From Moringa oleifera (Eukaryota; Streptophyta; Magnoliopsida; Brassicales; Moringaceae), in the NCBI GenBank assembly GCA_021397835.1, contig JAJFZO010000878.1:17814-81813 (forward strand): 64,000 bases of DNA, read 5' to 3'. The notes beneath the pieces are model-generated. The model did not search any database. It worked only from the letters and a program-made list of their open reading frames with translations, and was not told the DNA's origin. This document shows, in pieces, positions 40,120 through 51,004 of the stretch. The first letter of the stretch is position 1. Each line of letters begins with the position of its first letter. The position numbers and the translations under genes were made by a program.

Positions 40120-40590
40120 TAAAAAGTCAAAATGGGCTGATCTTAAGAATCTTAACGGGCCTTATTTCTAACTCAAAATCTTTCTTCTTTTCATATATTT
40201 GAATATGTGTATCTATAATTTAAATTAATGTGAAAACAAAATTTAAAAAATAAATAAAATATATTGTTGAAAAATAATAAGAATGAAAAACTTATTTATG
40301 TTAGCTATGAACTCCTATAACGTAGTGCATGAGATTGTTTGTGATATCAAATATGTATGGAAAATTTATAAATAATATAATGTAAAAAATAAAATATATC
40401 AAATAAAATAAGAAAAATTAAAATAAGAAAAAAAATTAAAATCTAATAAAATTCATAAAAATTCAAAGAAACTAAAAAATAATTAGAAAACATAAAAAAT
40501 TTAAAATAATTTAAAATAATTCAACAACAATAAAATATTTTGTAAAGCAAATGACCTATTGGTGCAGTGATATAAGAGATTTATTAATGA
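40120..40590. other. AT-rich intergenic spacer
   Basis: AT-rich sequence between the 5' side of the ankyrin gene and the MULE E1 edge. It resembles the AT-rich blocks near 13.3 kb (shared AAAATAATTTAAAATAATTCAA). Nothing coding is seen. Confidence 0.4.
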
Positions 40591-40787
40591 GAAAATTTCA
40601 TTTTTAGTCGTCCGTACAAGGGTATTTATGTAAATAACCAACATTAGTGATGCATTTATTTTTAATACTTTTTAGACACTTTGAGACAAAATTACCCTTT
40701 ATAGAATATGTGCAACTACTTACTTGTCTAATTATAGAATATGAAAAGTTACACATCTCAAACGTCTCTCTTTCCCTCTCTCCTAAT

Positions 40788-40795
40788 TTTGGCGC
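40788..40795 (+). promoter_or_regulatory. E2F-like motif in the E1 upstream region
   Basis: TTTGGCGC occurs just after a pyrimidine-rich stretch, about 760 bp upstream of the Ulp1 ATG. The matching place in E2 (58461-58470) reads TTCTGGCGCT, a weaker match. The role is speculative. Confidence 0.25.
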
Positions 40796-41269
40796 TAAAC
40801 TTTAGCACTTACTCATTCAGCTCAGTCCTTTTCATTTGATATCTGTTGATTTCTTTACTTTCGTTGTAAACCAACCTTTGAAAAATATCCGCAAGCTACT
40901 AAATCACTAGAAAATCAATAAGGGTATAGTTTCAAACATATATGCTGCTCAAATTTCTCTAGGTTTGTTGCTTATCGAATACCCATGGATGAAATTCTCC
41001 CTTCATATTCGATTCATCAGTTTTTAATATTTTTTGAGTTTACTCTATGGGTTTGAAAGCTTCTCTAATAGTTTTTGAATCATTTTCTTTGAATTTGGTA
41101 TTGGTTTTTGAATCTGCGATATTTGGGTATATCATTGTGTATTATTTTTCAATTTTCTTTTGATACATTAAAACCAAAAAATTTCTCTGGGTATACGTAT
41201 AGGTATCGCATGTTTAGGTCTTCATTTTTTGGTTTGTTGGCTTCAATTTCTTGATTTAGGTGCATTTAT

Positions 41270-41515
41270 GTGCAACAGTTCATTACATTCGTGACCTCTT
41301 AATAAGAATCATATCTAATTAATGAAATCGTAACATATTAGCTTAAATCATAACCTATTTTGGTAATCGTACTATTTTTTTTTAAGCAATCATACCTTGG
41401 TTGCTTAAATCATACCTTGTTTGCTTAAATCGTACCTTGTTTAAACAATCATATCATAATCTTGAAATTGTAAACTATTTTTTTTAAGAATTGTAAATTG
41501 TTTACATAATTTTTG
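41270..41515 (+). repeat. Degenerate ~21-bp AATCGTACC repeats upstream of E1 Ulp1
   Basis: Several copies of units like AAATCATACCTTGTTTGCTT. The equivalent in E2 is at 58970-59270 with CG retained (AATCGTACC). In E1 most CG are CA or TG, so it is the more decayed copy. A T-run at 41524-41546 precedes the first exon. Confidence 0.6.
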
Positions 41516-41557
41516 ACATGTCTTTCTTTTTTTTTTTTTTTTTTTTGTCAAATGCAG

Positions 41558-44500
41558 ATGGCAAGTAGCTCTATTTCTCATAAGCCATATGTGACCCCCA
41601 AAGAGTCATGGAAAATGAGGAAGATAGTCAAGCACTGTGACAATGACATCATCCTCACTCTAAGGGAAATTTTGGATGACTTTCAGAAGGTGAAGTTTAT
41701 AGGGACCTGCTTATGGCATTTCCTACATTTGCACACAGATTTTAACTTCTCTAAGATCATTGTCCATAATCTTCTACTTCGAAAGATTTAACAAAACTGC
41801 GAGGACGAAATATGGTTCAGACTTGGGCAAAATAAAGTTCTTTTCAGCAAAGTGAAATTCTGGCCAATCACTAGATTGAAGTTTGGCGAGCTACCGGACA
41901 CAGACAATATTAAACCTAATCCATTTGGTATCCTAGCCAAATACTTTAAGAGGAGGGATAAGGCTAGTGCTAGTAGCCTTAAGACGAGGTTTCTACAAGG
42001 AGACTTTGAGGAGGAAGATGATAAACTGAAGTTGGGGTTGTTGTATTTGTTAAATGGGTTCATTAAAGGCCATGACGAGTGGCAGCAGGTCCTGACATGG
42101 CAGTTTCATTTGGTAGACAATTTAGAAGCTTTCAACAGCTTTTCATAGGGCACATGGGTCTACTGTAACTACTTGTTGCATTTCAAGAAGGTAGTTGCAC
42201 ATTAAATAATGCCACAATGTTTACAGCTTTGTATGGGCACTACATGTAAGGATTTTATTATTATTATTATTTTAAGTTTCATTGAATTTTATATTAATCA
42301 ACTATAACTTCATTTTCCTTTTCCAAAGGTTTTTTCCTTCGAAGTGATTCCTACTACTAACATGTATGACGGTAGGTTGTTAGGATCTAACCTGCCATTA
42401 CCAAGAATTTGTCGATGGAGGTTCCATCGCAGGCCCCATAATGGAGATTGCAAGAAGATCTTCATAAATAGTGTAAGTAATTTCGTGCCTTCCTTTTCCA
42501 TTTCATGCATTCATTCCTTATTTTGTGCCTTCTATATCCATTTTTATACTTTCATTTTTTTATTTTGTGACTTCATTTATTCATTTTCATTTCATGACTT
42601 CATTTTTATTTCATGACTTTATTTTTATTTCATGCCTTAGTTTTTCAATTTCATGTCTACATTTTCATTTTGTGACTTAATTTTTCAATTCGTATCTTCA
42701 TTATTAATTTCATACCTTAATTTTTCATTTTCATATCTTCATTATTAATTTCATACCTTTATTTTTATTTTGAGATGAGGGCTAAGCTAAATTTGGAGCC
42801 AACTACTACTAACTGCCAAGCCCCATACTATGTTGGGGTTGAAGACACTGTCGTGTCATTGCAATCTGTTGAGGCCAATGTGCCTGTTCCACAATCGATT
42901 TAGGATGACGAGACCATGGAGTCTCCCAATCAGAACAAGGCTACGAATTTGTCATCTTCTTTGCGCAAAACGTACGAGGCAAGGGAAAAGATTGCAGGTG
43001 AAGAAGAACGAATTGTTGATGAGTCAAAGCTGAACCTGAGGGAAAGGAATGTTGAGAGGGAGGCACCTGGCGCTGAAAAGATTGGAGGGAATCTAGATGT
43101 TTATCATCGCCTCGCTACTATGGAGGCGAAATTTGATCTTCCCGAGGTGAAGGTAAATCGCATGGATTCAGACAACAAAAGACGCCATTAGGAGCAAATG
43201 GTTATCCTGAAATCCATCCAAGTCTCTCTACAAGGATATGAATTTGGTGGTCAAGACATCTCGAGCTATGTCAAATCCAGTTCCCAATGAGGTAGTTATG
43301 TACATATGTCTTGTTACCAATCTATTTCAACTGTATTTTTTGTTTCTTATATTGTTAGTAATTGTATTTTTATTTCATATATTATTATTTTAAATGTGAT
43401 GTTCTAATTCAGTACATTGTTTTTTAGGGTGTTGATGTAGACTCAACTGAAAAGGGTTTTGCTCTTGTAGGGCAATACCATGAAACACTGCAGGGCCAAT
43501 GGAAGAAGTTCTCACTGCAGGCCATGCAATGATGATGTTAGGGCTCTTGTTGGGCTATATGATGAATTACCATCTATAGGGTCACCCAAGGGGAGTTCAG
43601 TGAGGGGCTTGGCTCTTGTCCTAGTTGAGGCCACCAATAATGTGATGCCGGTTGTCAAGACTCGTAAATGGTCAAGACAACTATGCAACCCATATGTCAA
43701 CCTTAACACTAGACATAAGAAAGCCAAGTCCACTCACATGGTGAGTGCAAAGCTTAAAATCTCAGACAAGATCATCACTACATTCAACGAGTTTACGAAG
43801 GGCCAATCTTAGTAAGTAATTTACATATATGTTGTGTGCTATTCATTTGAATTTCATTTTTTGCACTTCTTTCTCACACTTGCTTTTTATTTCCTTTAGT
43901 CGTGACGTAGGTATTGGTCATTCAGTCAGCGTCGACTGGTTTAGAGTCTTAATTAACAATAATGAGTGGATCAATGACTCTGTAAGTTTTTAATTTTTTA
44001 CACTAATTCATATGTTACTTAGAAATTATGTTTTCATTTTGTACCCTGATTCCTAGTTTTAATACCAAATTAAAATTCATATCTTCATTTCGTACCCTGA
44101 TTCCTAGTTTTAACACCAAATTAGAATTCATATCTTCATTTCGTACCACGATTCTTAGTTTTGTAACCAAATTAGGATTTGTGTTTTCATTTCATACCCT
44201 TATTCCCTGATTTCATAACCAAATTATAATTCATGTCTTCATTTCATAACCAAATTATAATTCATATCTTCATTTCATAACCAAATTATAATTCATGTCT
44301 TCATTTTGTACCCAAATTATAATTCGTGTCTTCATTTCATACCCTTATTCCTTCATTTTGTATCCAAATTATAATTCATGTCTCAATTTCGCATATTGAT
44401 TTAATATTTCATATCTTAATTATATTATCACTTTTCTTATGTCTTCACCAATGCATTGATACATATTTGCATATCCTTCGAAGAAGGCAAAGGGAGCTTC

Positions 44501-45386
44501 TTGAGTAATATGCACAAGATATCTGCATTTGTGATCCTTGGCTCTCTATAAGTTCATTGATCATTAAGATGATTTATCTGACTTCTTATTCAATTTGTTT
44601 GTTGACCTTGTTTTATTATTCAAATTTATAGATAGCATTTTATTATATTTATAACAAATATTAAAAGGATCCAGATGCTGATTGTCTTCCGCCACGCTTA
44701 CTCTTTGAAGCGCATAAATGGGAAGAAGATTTCCTAGATCATGTGCGAGGGCAATTTTCAAGTGATTGTCCTACTTAATTTACTATAAATAAGGTAAATT
44801 ATCTTCATTGGTTTTACTTTATTAAAATTTTTTTTTCAATATTATGAGTACTCAGTAATGAAATTTAAACAATATTTACTGTAGCTGGTCGTTCTATGCC
44901 AAGTTGGGGGATCTCAATGGCTCCTAGGCGTTATAGACTTAGCAAAATACTCTTTGCGTAATTTTGACTCCTTCCGTCAAGAGATACAAACTGAGGTGCG
45001 CATTCAATAGCAAAACCCATTCAAATTTATGCTAACCAATCATATGGCAAGTGGCAGCTATTTCATGCGAAAACCAGATGCTAAAATGTCGAATCTTTCA
45101 TTTTCATGCACATTAAAGCCGAAGAACAAGGTCCCCTAACAAAGAAGAAGGTAAGTCTTTTTTTCAAGTTTGTGTTATTATCTAAAAATTTTTGTTAAAT
45201 GTCTTTTTTTAATTTTAATTATGTTTATTTTTTAAAAGTGGCAATTATTATCCTCACATGCTATATATTATGAAACATTTACTACTTAAGAAGTATTTAA
45301 AATACACTGACAAGGATATTTTAGAGATTAGAAATCACATGGTAATATATGTATTTGCCAACTCGACTGTAGATAATAATCATTGA
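41558..45386 (+). pseudogene. Ulp1-like protease gene of MULE E1, inactivated
   Basis: Exon by exon match to the E2 gene: an N-terminal DUF1985-type domain (41558 to about 42248), a middle region rich in charged residues, and a C-terminal peptidase C48 (Ulp1/SENP deSUMOylase-type) domain. Stops lie at 41788 (TAA), 42146, 42901, 43189, 44776 and 45008, among others. The catalytic histidine codon is now glutamine (CAA at 44915-44917) and the catalytic cysteine is tyrosine (TAT at 45246-45248), while the aspartate in F-D-S remains. About 35 bases of exon 1 near 42205 are deleted compared with E2. Splice donors are canonical where E2 has lost two (about 42249 and 43981). It cannot make an active protease. 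Confidence 0.85.
44020..44400 (+). repeat. ~51-bp intron minisatellite in E1
   Basis: Repeats of TTCGTACCCTGATTCCTAG followed by TTTTAACACCAAATT and similar, in the intron after the exon ending D-D-S/N-D-S. The E2 intron at 61846-62110 carries the related 52-bp unit. Open frames at 44028-44210 and 44326-44508 are products of this repeat. Confidence 0.6.
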
Positions 45387-45599
45387 TTTTTTTATTTTAC
45401 AAAATATATTTATTTTGTATATATATTTGAAAATTGTATATAACATTGTTTTAATTCATTAGAAATTATACAATGTATTTATTTTGTATATACATTTGAA
45501 AATTTTATATAACATTTTTTTGGCCAATAAAAATTATACAATGTATTTATTTTGTATATACATTTAAAAATTGTATATAACATTTTCTTTTTATCAATA

Positions 45600-46080
45600 G
45601 AAATGATATTTACATAAACAATGTATAAGATGTACTAATCATGTTATGAATTTTGGTCACGTATTCATTGAGTATGTAGGATTTACTAATAAAGTTACGA
45701 ATTTTAGTCACGACTCCATTATAAGTTTGCCAAATTATCAATCAAGTTACGAATTTTAGTCATGATTTCATTATAATTGTGTAGGATTTACTAATCAAGT
45801 TACGGATTTTAGTCACGATTTTATTATATAAGTTTGCACAATTTACTTATCAAGTTACGAATTTTAGTCACGTATTCATTATGAGTGTGCATGATTTACT
45901 AATCAAGTTATGAATATTAGTCACGATTTCATTGTAAGTGTGCATGATTTTCCTAATGAGTTATGAATTTATTGTACGAAAATAAGGTACACTCACATTA
46001 TGATGATCATACAATTTATAAAATATGAGATAATTTATTATACGATTTGCTAATCAAGTTATGATTTGTGATGAAAACAT
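45600..46080 (+). repeat. Degenerate GTTACGAATTTTAGTCACG repeats 3' of E1
   Basis: About seven to eight units near 60 bp long built around CAAGTTACGAATTTTAGTC and ATTTACTAATCAAG. E2 has a more regular 104-bp version of the same words at 63290-64000. Confidence 0.6.
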
Positions 46081-46441
46081 TTTCAAAGTGTCAGTTGATC
46101 TACATGTAACAATTAAGGCCATATAAAATTTAAAATCTGAATCTGTAGTGATATAGAAGTTAAAAATCAACAATATCATCAAAATATTATGATTTATCAT
46201 AAGTCAATTGTACAATCATCTAATAAAGTTGAATTGAGAGGCATTTGACAAGTTTGTGAATTATGACCAACTCCACCATAATTAGGCATTTACAATGCAA
46301 TTGATCAGGCATATTTGACGCTTCAGAGTGGCTTATTCCATCAAAATACTGTGAATTCAAGCATGTTAATCGATTGTGTCCATATTGATCGCATCTAAAA
46401 AAATTTTTTTGGCACGTCCTATCCCCACCAGAGGATATTCT

Positions 46442-47680
46442 CTACTTTTCTGGATGCCCTAGTGACTCAACATTATTTGGTAGTAATATCATAACTGTGC
46501 TGACTTTTTTAGATACATTCCAATCAAACTTGTCACCAATTGGATATACCAGCTCAGCATATGTTGCTATTAATTGATCTTGTTTGTAGTAGTTAGAGCA
46601 AAGAGTTATGAAATCAATATTACGTTCCCTGTAAAAAGTATATAATTTATGAAGTTGATGCAAAAAGTAACAATGAATAATGAAATTAACAAAACCATCA
46701 ATATCACCTGAAGCTGCTAGTGCATGTGGACATGGCAACAGATCAACTTGAAACTCATTACAAGTGCAAATACATTTGATAAGGTTCACAACTGCCTTTT
46801 TACCCTTGTGCTTAACCAAAAATATGTTCCGATCAACATTGAAAGTCGTCATTGTAATAGAACTTTTTGTCTCTCAGTCATCAATGAGTGAACTCATTCT
46901 GTGAGTTATGACCTCCAAGCCTTAGCTTTTTTGAGTTGATCATAAAACCAACGTTGCATCATATCTTGAATGAATTCTAATAAAGCCATAATCGGCAACT
47001 CAAGAGCAAATCAAAGACACAAATTCAAGCTTTCGGCAATGTTAATGGTCATGAGTTGATATCGTCTCCGAGGGCAATGCACACGTGATCATTTTTTTGG
47101 ATCTTCTTTCATGATATATCCGAAAGATTTAGGATGATTTGCTTGTAACTCAGTCATTAATTTATTAAATTCAGAATCTCGATGTGCCTTAGCCGTACTA
47201 TAAAATATCTTAGATACATCTTCTCTCTTATATTTATTTTTTATATTTTAAGCCATATGTCAAGACCATAAACCATGACAATAATTGGGAAAGAGCTTTG
47301 CGATGACCTTTGCAATACTGGCATGATGATCTAATATAATAATCAAGTCTTTAACTAAACCAAATGCTTCTTTTAGGTGCCCTAAGAGCCATTCTCATGC
47401 TTTATAGTTCTCCAAATCACCACAACCGAAGGCTACTGGATATATCTGTTCATTCCCATCTTTGCACGCCACTATAAGCATGAGACCGTGGAACCTCCCT
47501 TTTTGGTGATCGAGCAGCATCGATAGCAATGATCAGACTAATTATTGAATGAAACCCCCTTAATGATTATCCAAGAGCCACAAATAAATACTTAAATCGA
47601 TTAGTTTCATCTTCGATACATATGTGAGCCCTAGTTTCCGGATTAATAGTTTGTAACACGGAACATATTCTGTAGCAATT
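46442..47680 (-). pseudogene. MULE (MURA-type) transposase relic with SWIM zinc finger
   Basis: On the minus strand, from about 47680: F-K-Y-L-F-V-A-L-G, A-I-D-A-A (first catalytic D), K-D-G-N-E-Q-I-Y-P-V-A-F-G, I-I-I-L-D-H-H (second D), N-I-A-E-S-L-N (E), then the SWIM finger C-T-C-N-E-F-x8-C-P-H-A-L-A-A, then A-T-Y-A-E-L-V-Y-P-I-G and the stop at 46442. This is the Mutator transposase order with a D-D-E core. It is broken by stops and frame changes: a TAA after A-L-G, a frame break near 47510, and a stop after E-N-Y-K-A. A short unspliced intron-like insert sits in the last 136-codon frame near 46620-46700. The N-terminal half is missing; upstream the sequence passes straight into the 36-bp repeat. 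It faces the Ulp1 gene of E1. Confidence 0.8.
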
Positions 47681-48050
47681 TGTATATTTAGGCACGGAAT
47701 AGTTTCCAGGATGATCCATATCGTTTACCACGGAATTATTTTCATGGCAATCCATATCTTTGACTGACATTGATTTCTGTGGCCATGGAAGATATTTCGT
47801 GGCAATAGGTTACTTTTGCCACGGAATGTCTTCCGTGGCAATTGGTTACGTTTGCCACGGAATGTCTTCCGTGGCAATTGGTTACTTTTGCCACGAAATA
47901 TCTTCCGTGGCAATAGGTTTCTTTTGCCACGGAATATCTTCTGTGGCAATAGTTTTCTTTTGCCATAGAATATCTTCTGTGACAATTAATCTCTTATTAC
48001 TACGGCAGAAATGTGTGGTAATTGATCCATAGTTGCAACGGAAGAAATCC
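47650..48050. repeat. 36-bp palindromic minisatellite
   Basis: Units of exactly 36 bp start at 47782, 47818, 47854, 47890, 47926 and 47962, with degenerate units on both sides. Each unit has a near-perfect palindrome CCACGGAATGTCTTCCGTGG-type core and a 14-base spacer such as AATTGGTTACTTTT. As 36 is divisible by 3, both strands show open frames with a 12-residue rhythm (47725-48032). These are not taken as genes. Confidence 0.85.
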
Positions 48051-48377
48051 ATGATAATATTTTTTCCACAAAATTTTTAACTAATAAATTTATTGAATTT
48101 TATTTTATTTAATAATCAAATAAATAAATAATTTTTTATGTAGTTTAATTCGTATCAAAATATATATTCAATATGATTCACAAAAATCAATAGATACATA
48201 TTTTTATAAATTAATTAAATTAATAAATACATATTTTCATAAAATAAAATTGATAAAACAAATAAAAGCATGTAAAAGTCACAGTAACAGTGAAATTATC
48301 ATATATAATGTTAAATACAAAACATGTTTAAATTAAATATTCAATTGTACTGATTAATGAAATTTTTTTAAAAAAAT

Positions 48378-50919
48378 CTAATCATCCTCTATAAGATCAA
48401 CGCCATCACCATCACCATCACCATCACCATCACCATCATCATCGTCATCACCAATGCCATCATCATCAACTAGACTGGAGGAAGCAACCCGCTGACCTAA
48501 AGTACCTTGCTGCAAACTAATTTGTCTAACAAGTCTATTTAGAAGCTTCTTCGTCGAGGCCATTGCTTTTCTGAGTTTATTTTCTCTTCGATCTCTTATT
48601 TCCATTTGTCTTTTCATCTCTTCTCTTAAATCTCTTTGTTGTGTCTCCATCAGATCACGTTCTTTCTATAGTCGTTCTTCCATCTCTTTTTCCCTCGCAT
48701 CTCTCACAGCATGTTCTCTTTGCAATTTATCTTAATCTCTACACGTTCTCTTGCCAGTCGTTCTTCCATTTCTTCACGTTCTTTATCTAATTGTCCTTGC
48801 ATATCTTGAAAATGAAACATCATTTGTTGCTTCATAAGACTAGATGGGGCATGTGAAGATTGAGAACCAAAGTTTGATGCTTCATAAAAGGCTACCTCTG
48901 ATCCAAATCCAAATGCCCTACCTCTCTTATTCTTTTCACCTGCAACTTTAAAAAAGATGGTGGAATCATCAACAGATGATCCTAAGGTGATGGTATCCTC
49001 TCTCAATTTCTTATCACTAGCCTACACATAATTAATTGAAAAAAATATTAAAGTAAGAAAAAAAAACTCTTATGTATCAATAAAATCACAAACAGTAAAT
49101 TAATTAATCAAAATGCATTGAAAATTTTTTAAAACCCAAGGAAAAAAATTATTAACAAAAATTAAGAAATCTAAATAAAAAAATTTTAAAAAAAAGTGAA
49201 AAAAATTTAACTCAAATACTCGGCATATGTGGTTGTTCCATCTAATGAACTAGTAGCACGTATCATATTTAACACCACTACATACAACTAATAGTAAGGT
49301 CACAATATATGCATAAAATATTGTGATATCTACAATAAGAAAATAATTTGGCCTAATTTAATAAGAAGATGACCTATAAAAGTGATGCTGCTTGTTGCCA
49401 ACAAAAATAATGGAGTGGTGTTAAACTTATAAGGTATGCTTCTAAAAAATACAATAAACAAACTGACAAGAAAATGCAACAGAGAAAGTATATCCTAATG
49501 ACAACAAAAAGTAGAAAAATATAAGCATTCATTTGTAAAGTAACAAAAAAGGCCTCAAGTAGATCAATATAAGGTAGTTTCTTATCAAATAATTTAAACA
49601 CAACATGAAGACATACATCCTCCATACAAAAAGCTAAAACCAAAAATTGTTATTTTGATAACCAACCCAAAACCTCAATAGAAACAAAAAAAAAAACATT
49701 AATTAATTTATTCCATTCAACACATAATTAACTAAAGTCAAATATATTCTACTTTAACTACTCACATAAATTCGTGCAACTCTTTCTGTGACCCATGTAC
49801 CAGTCTCTTCATTATGATTTAACTTTTAAAACAGTTCTGGCATGCTAGGATCCTTCCCAAGCTCCTTAGCCTAACAGTTAACAAATGAAAAATAAAAATC
49901 TGTCAAGTGTAACTAAATATATGATAATGACATGAAAATAATTAATTAAATTGAAAAATTACCATTCATCTTTTATGCTCAAAAATGGAAATAGAACCTC
50001 CTCGATGCACAATGGCTTCACTAGGAGATCGATTGTTTTTATTCCTTTATGATGCAGCTTGAAAGGCCAGGTCCATCGTCCACGTAGCAAACAATGTTTC
50101 TCGAATAGATGGTTGCATCCACATTCCCATTGACTTCTTAGTTCGGATTGATGCAAGACTCGATTAGAGGACCTTTACAGATTTAGACCACCATATCTGT
50201 CTAACTACACCATTCATAAGGGGATCCGATCTACATTTTTTCTACAACAATATTGACCTCAAATTAGTTAGTTAAGCATGTAAACTAACTATAACTATAA
50301 GAAAATTAATTTTGTAAATTGAACAACATGTTATAATATGACTTGAAATTCGACCTATCATAAATCTTGAACGTCAGTTAGAACTTCATGCCATCTAGTC
50401 CATGGCTAATCAAATTTTGACTTGATGATTCTAGAAATAATAGCAACTGTCCTAGATGTAGGCAATAACCTATAAAAAATAATTAAAAATATAAAATGTA
50501 TCATATAAGAATTAGAACACAATACGCAATTCTAAGATAAGCACAGCATAATAAAAAAAAAATAAGTTATCATACTATTTTCCCAAGGGCTGAATATATA
50601 GCCTACTGTCTCCTACTGCACACGCTAGCTCAGTCGATGGTGTGTGAACTACAGCATCTTCGGGTGATGGCGTATGGTCAGATGATGATGGTCGAGATGA
50701 TGGTGTATGACATGCAAGTAATGGTGTATGAACTAGAAGCGATGGAGTATCAACCAAAGAAGACATTCTATGACCTGGGAATGATGCCGCATCAACTAAA
50801 TGTGATTGTGTCTGAGCAAAAGGTGATGATACTTGTGCTGTAGAAGATGTGTCCAATGTGTAGGACCATCTGCCCTTACCTCTAACACCACAAGAACCAC
50901 GACCCCCTCTTTTTGACAT
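48378..50919 (-). pseudogene. Second gene of CACTA element (TnpA/PTTA-like), decayed
   Basis: Lies downstream of the Tnp2-type gene on the same strand, as in En/Spm elements, where this product binds the subterminal repeats. Seen on the minus strand: a start near 50919 (M-S-K-R-G-G-R-G), a Ser/Thr/Pro-rich stretch with repeated H-T-P-S, a middle region including S-E-L-R-S-Q-W-E-C-G and E-L-G-K-D-P-S-M-P-E-L-F then T-G-T-W-V-T-E-R-V-A-R-I-Y (about 49870-49790), typical of plant PTTA/En-Spm transposases, then a long coiled coil rich in E, R, K and Q (about 48840-48540), and a D-G repeat tail encoded by an ATCACC microsatellite at 48408-48433. Introns separate the parts. Stops near 49827 and in the coiled coil (about 48720 and 48668) show decay. 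Confidence 0.7.
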
Positions 50920-51004
50920 CTATGAATAACAAAGTATGTTTAGTGAGAAAATTATAAAATGAGCATAAATCTAATTTGTAACGTATTCAATCATAGACCT
51001 TTAT

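Larger units (their letters stand above)
40591..46400 (+). mobile_element. Mutator-like element E1 with Ulp1-like gene (older copy)
   Basis: Starts at GAAAATTTCATTTTTAGTCG, where similarity to E2 (from 58266) begins, and stays parallel to E2 through 5' flank, nine exons, introns and a repeat-rich 3' flank. No matching inverted terminus was found on the right, so the right limit is a guess at the end of the repeat region. It could extend over the MULE transposase at 46442-47680. Elements pairing a MULE transposase with a Ulp1 gene are known in plants (KI-MULE/Kaonashi type). Confidence 0.65.

Noticed and set aside
43512..43733. Minus-strand frames opposite the Ulp1 exons (43512-43733, 61221-61538, 41788-42063)
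   Set aside because: Antisense shadows of conserved plus-strand exons.
47782..47998. CRISPR array (regular 36-bp spacing)
   Set aside because: Spacers between the palindromes are only 14 bases and are themselves repeated; the setting is a plant transposon region without cas genes.
47725..48032. Open frames of 74-90 codons on both strands with 12-residue repeats
   Set aside because: Direct product of the 36-bp minisatellite; both strands are open for the same reason.
50637..50843. 68-codon plus-strand frame
   Set aside because: Opposite the Ser/Thr/Pro-rich part of the CACTA second gene; antisense shadow.
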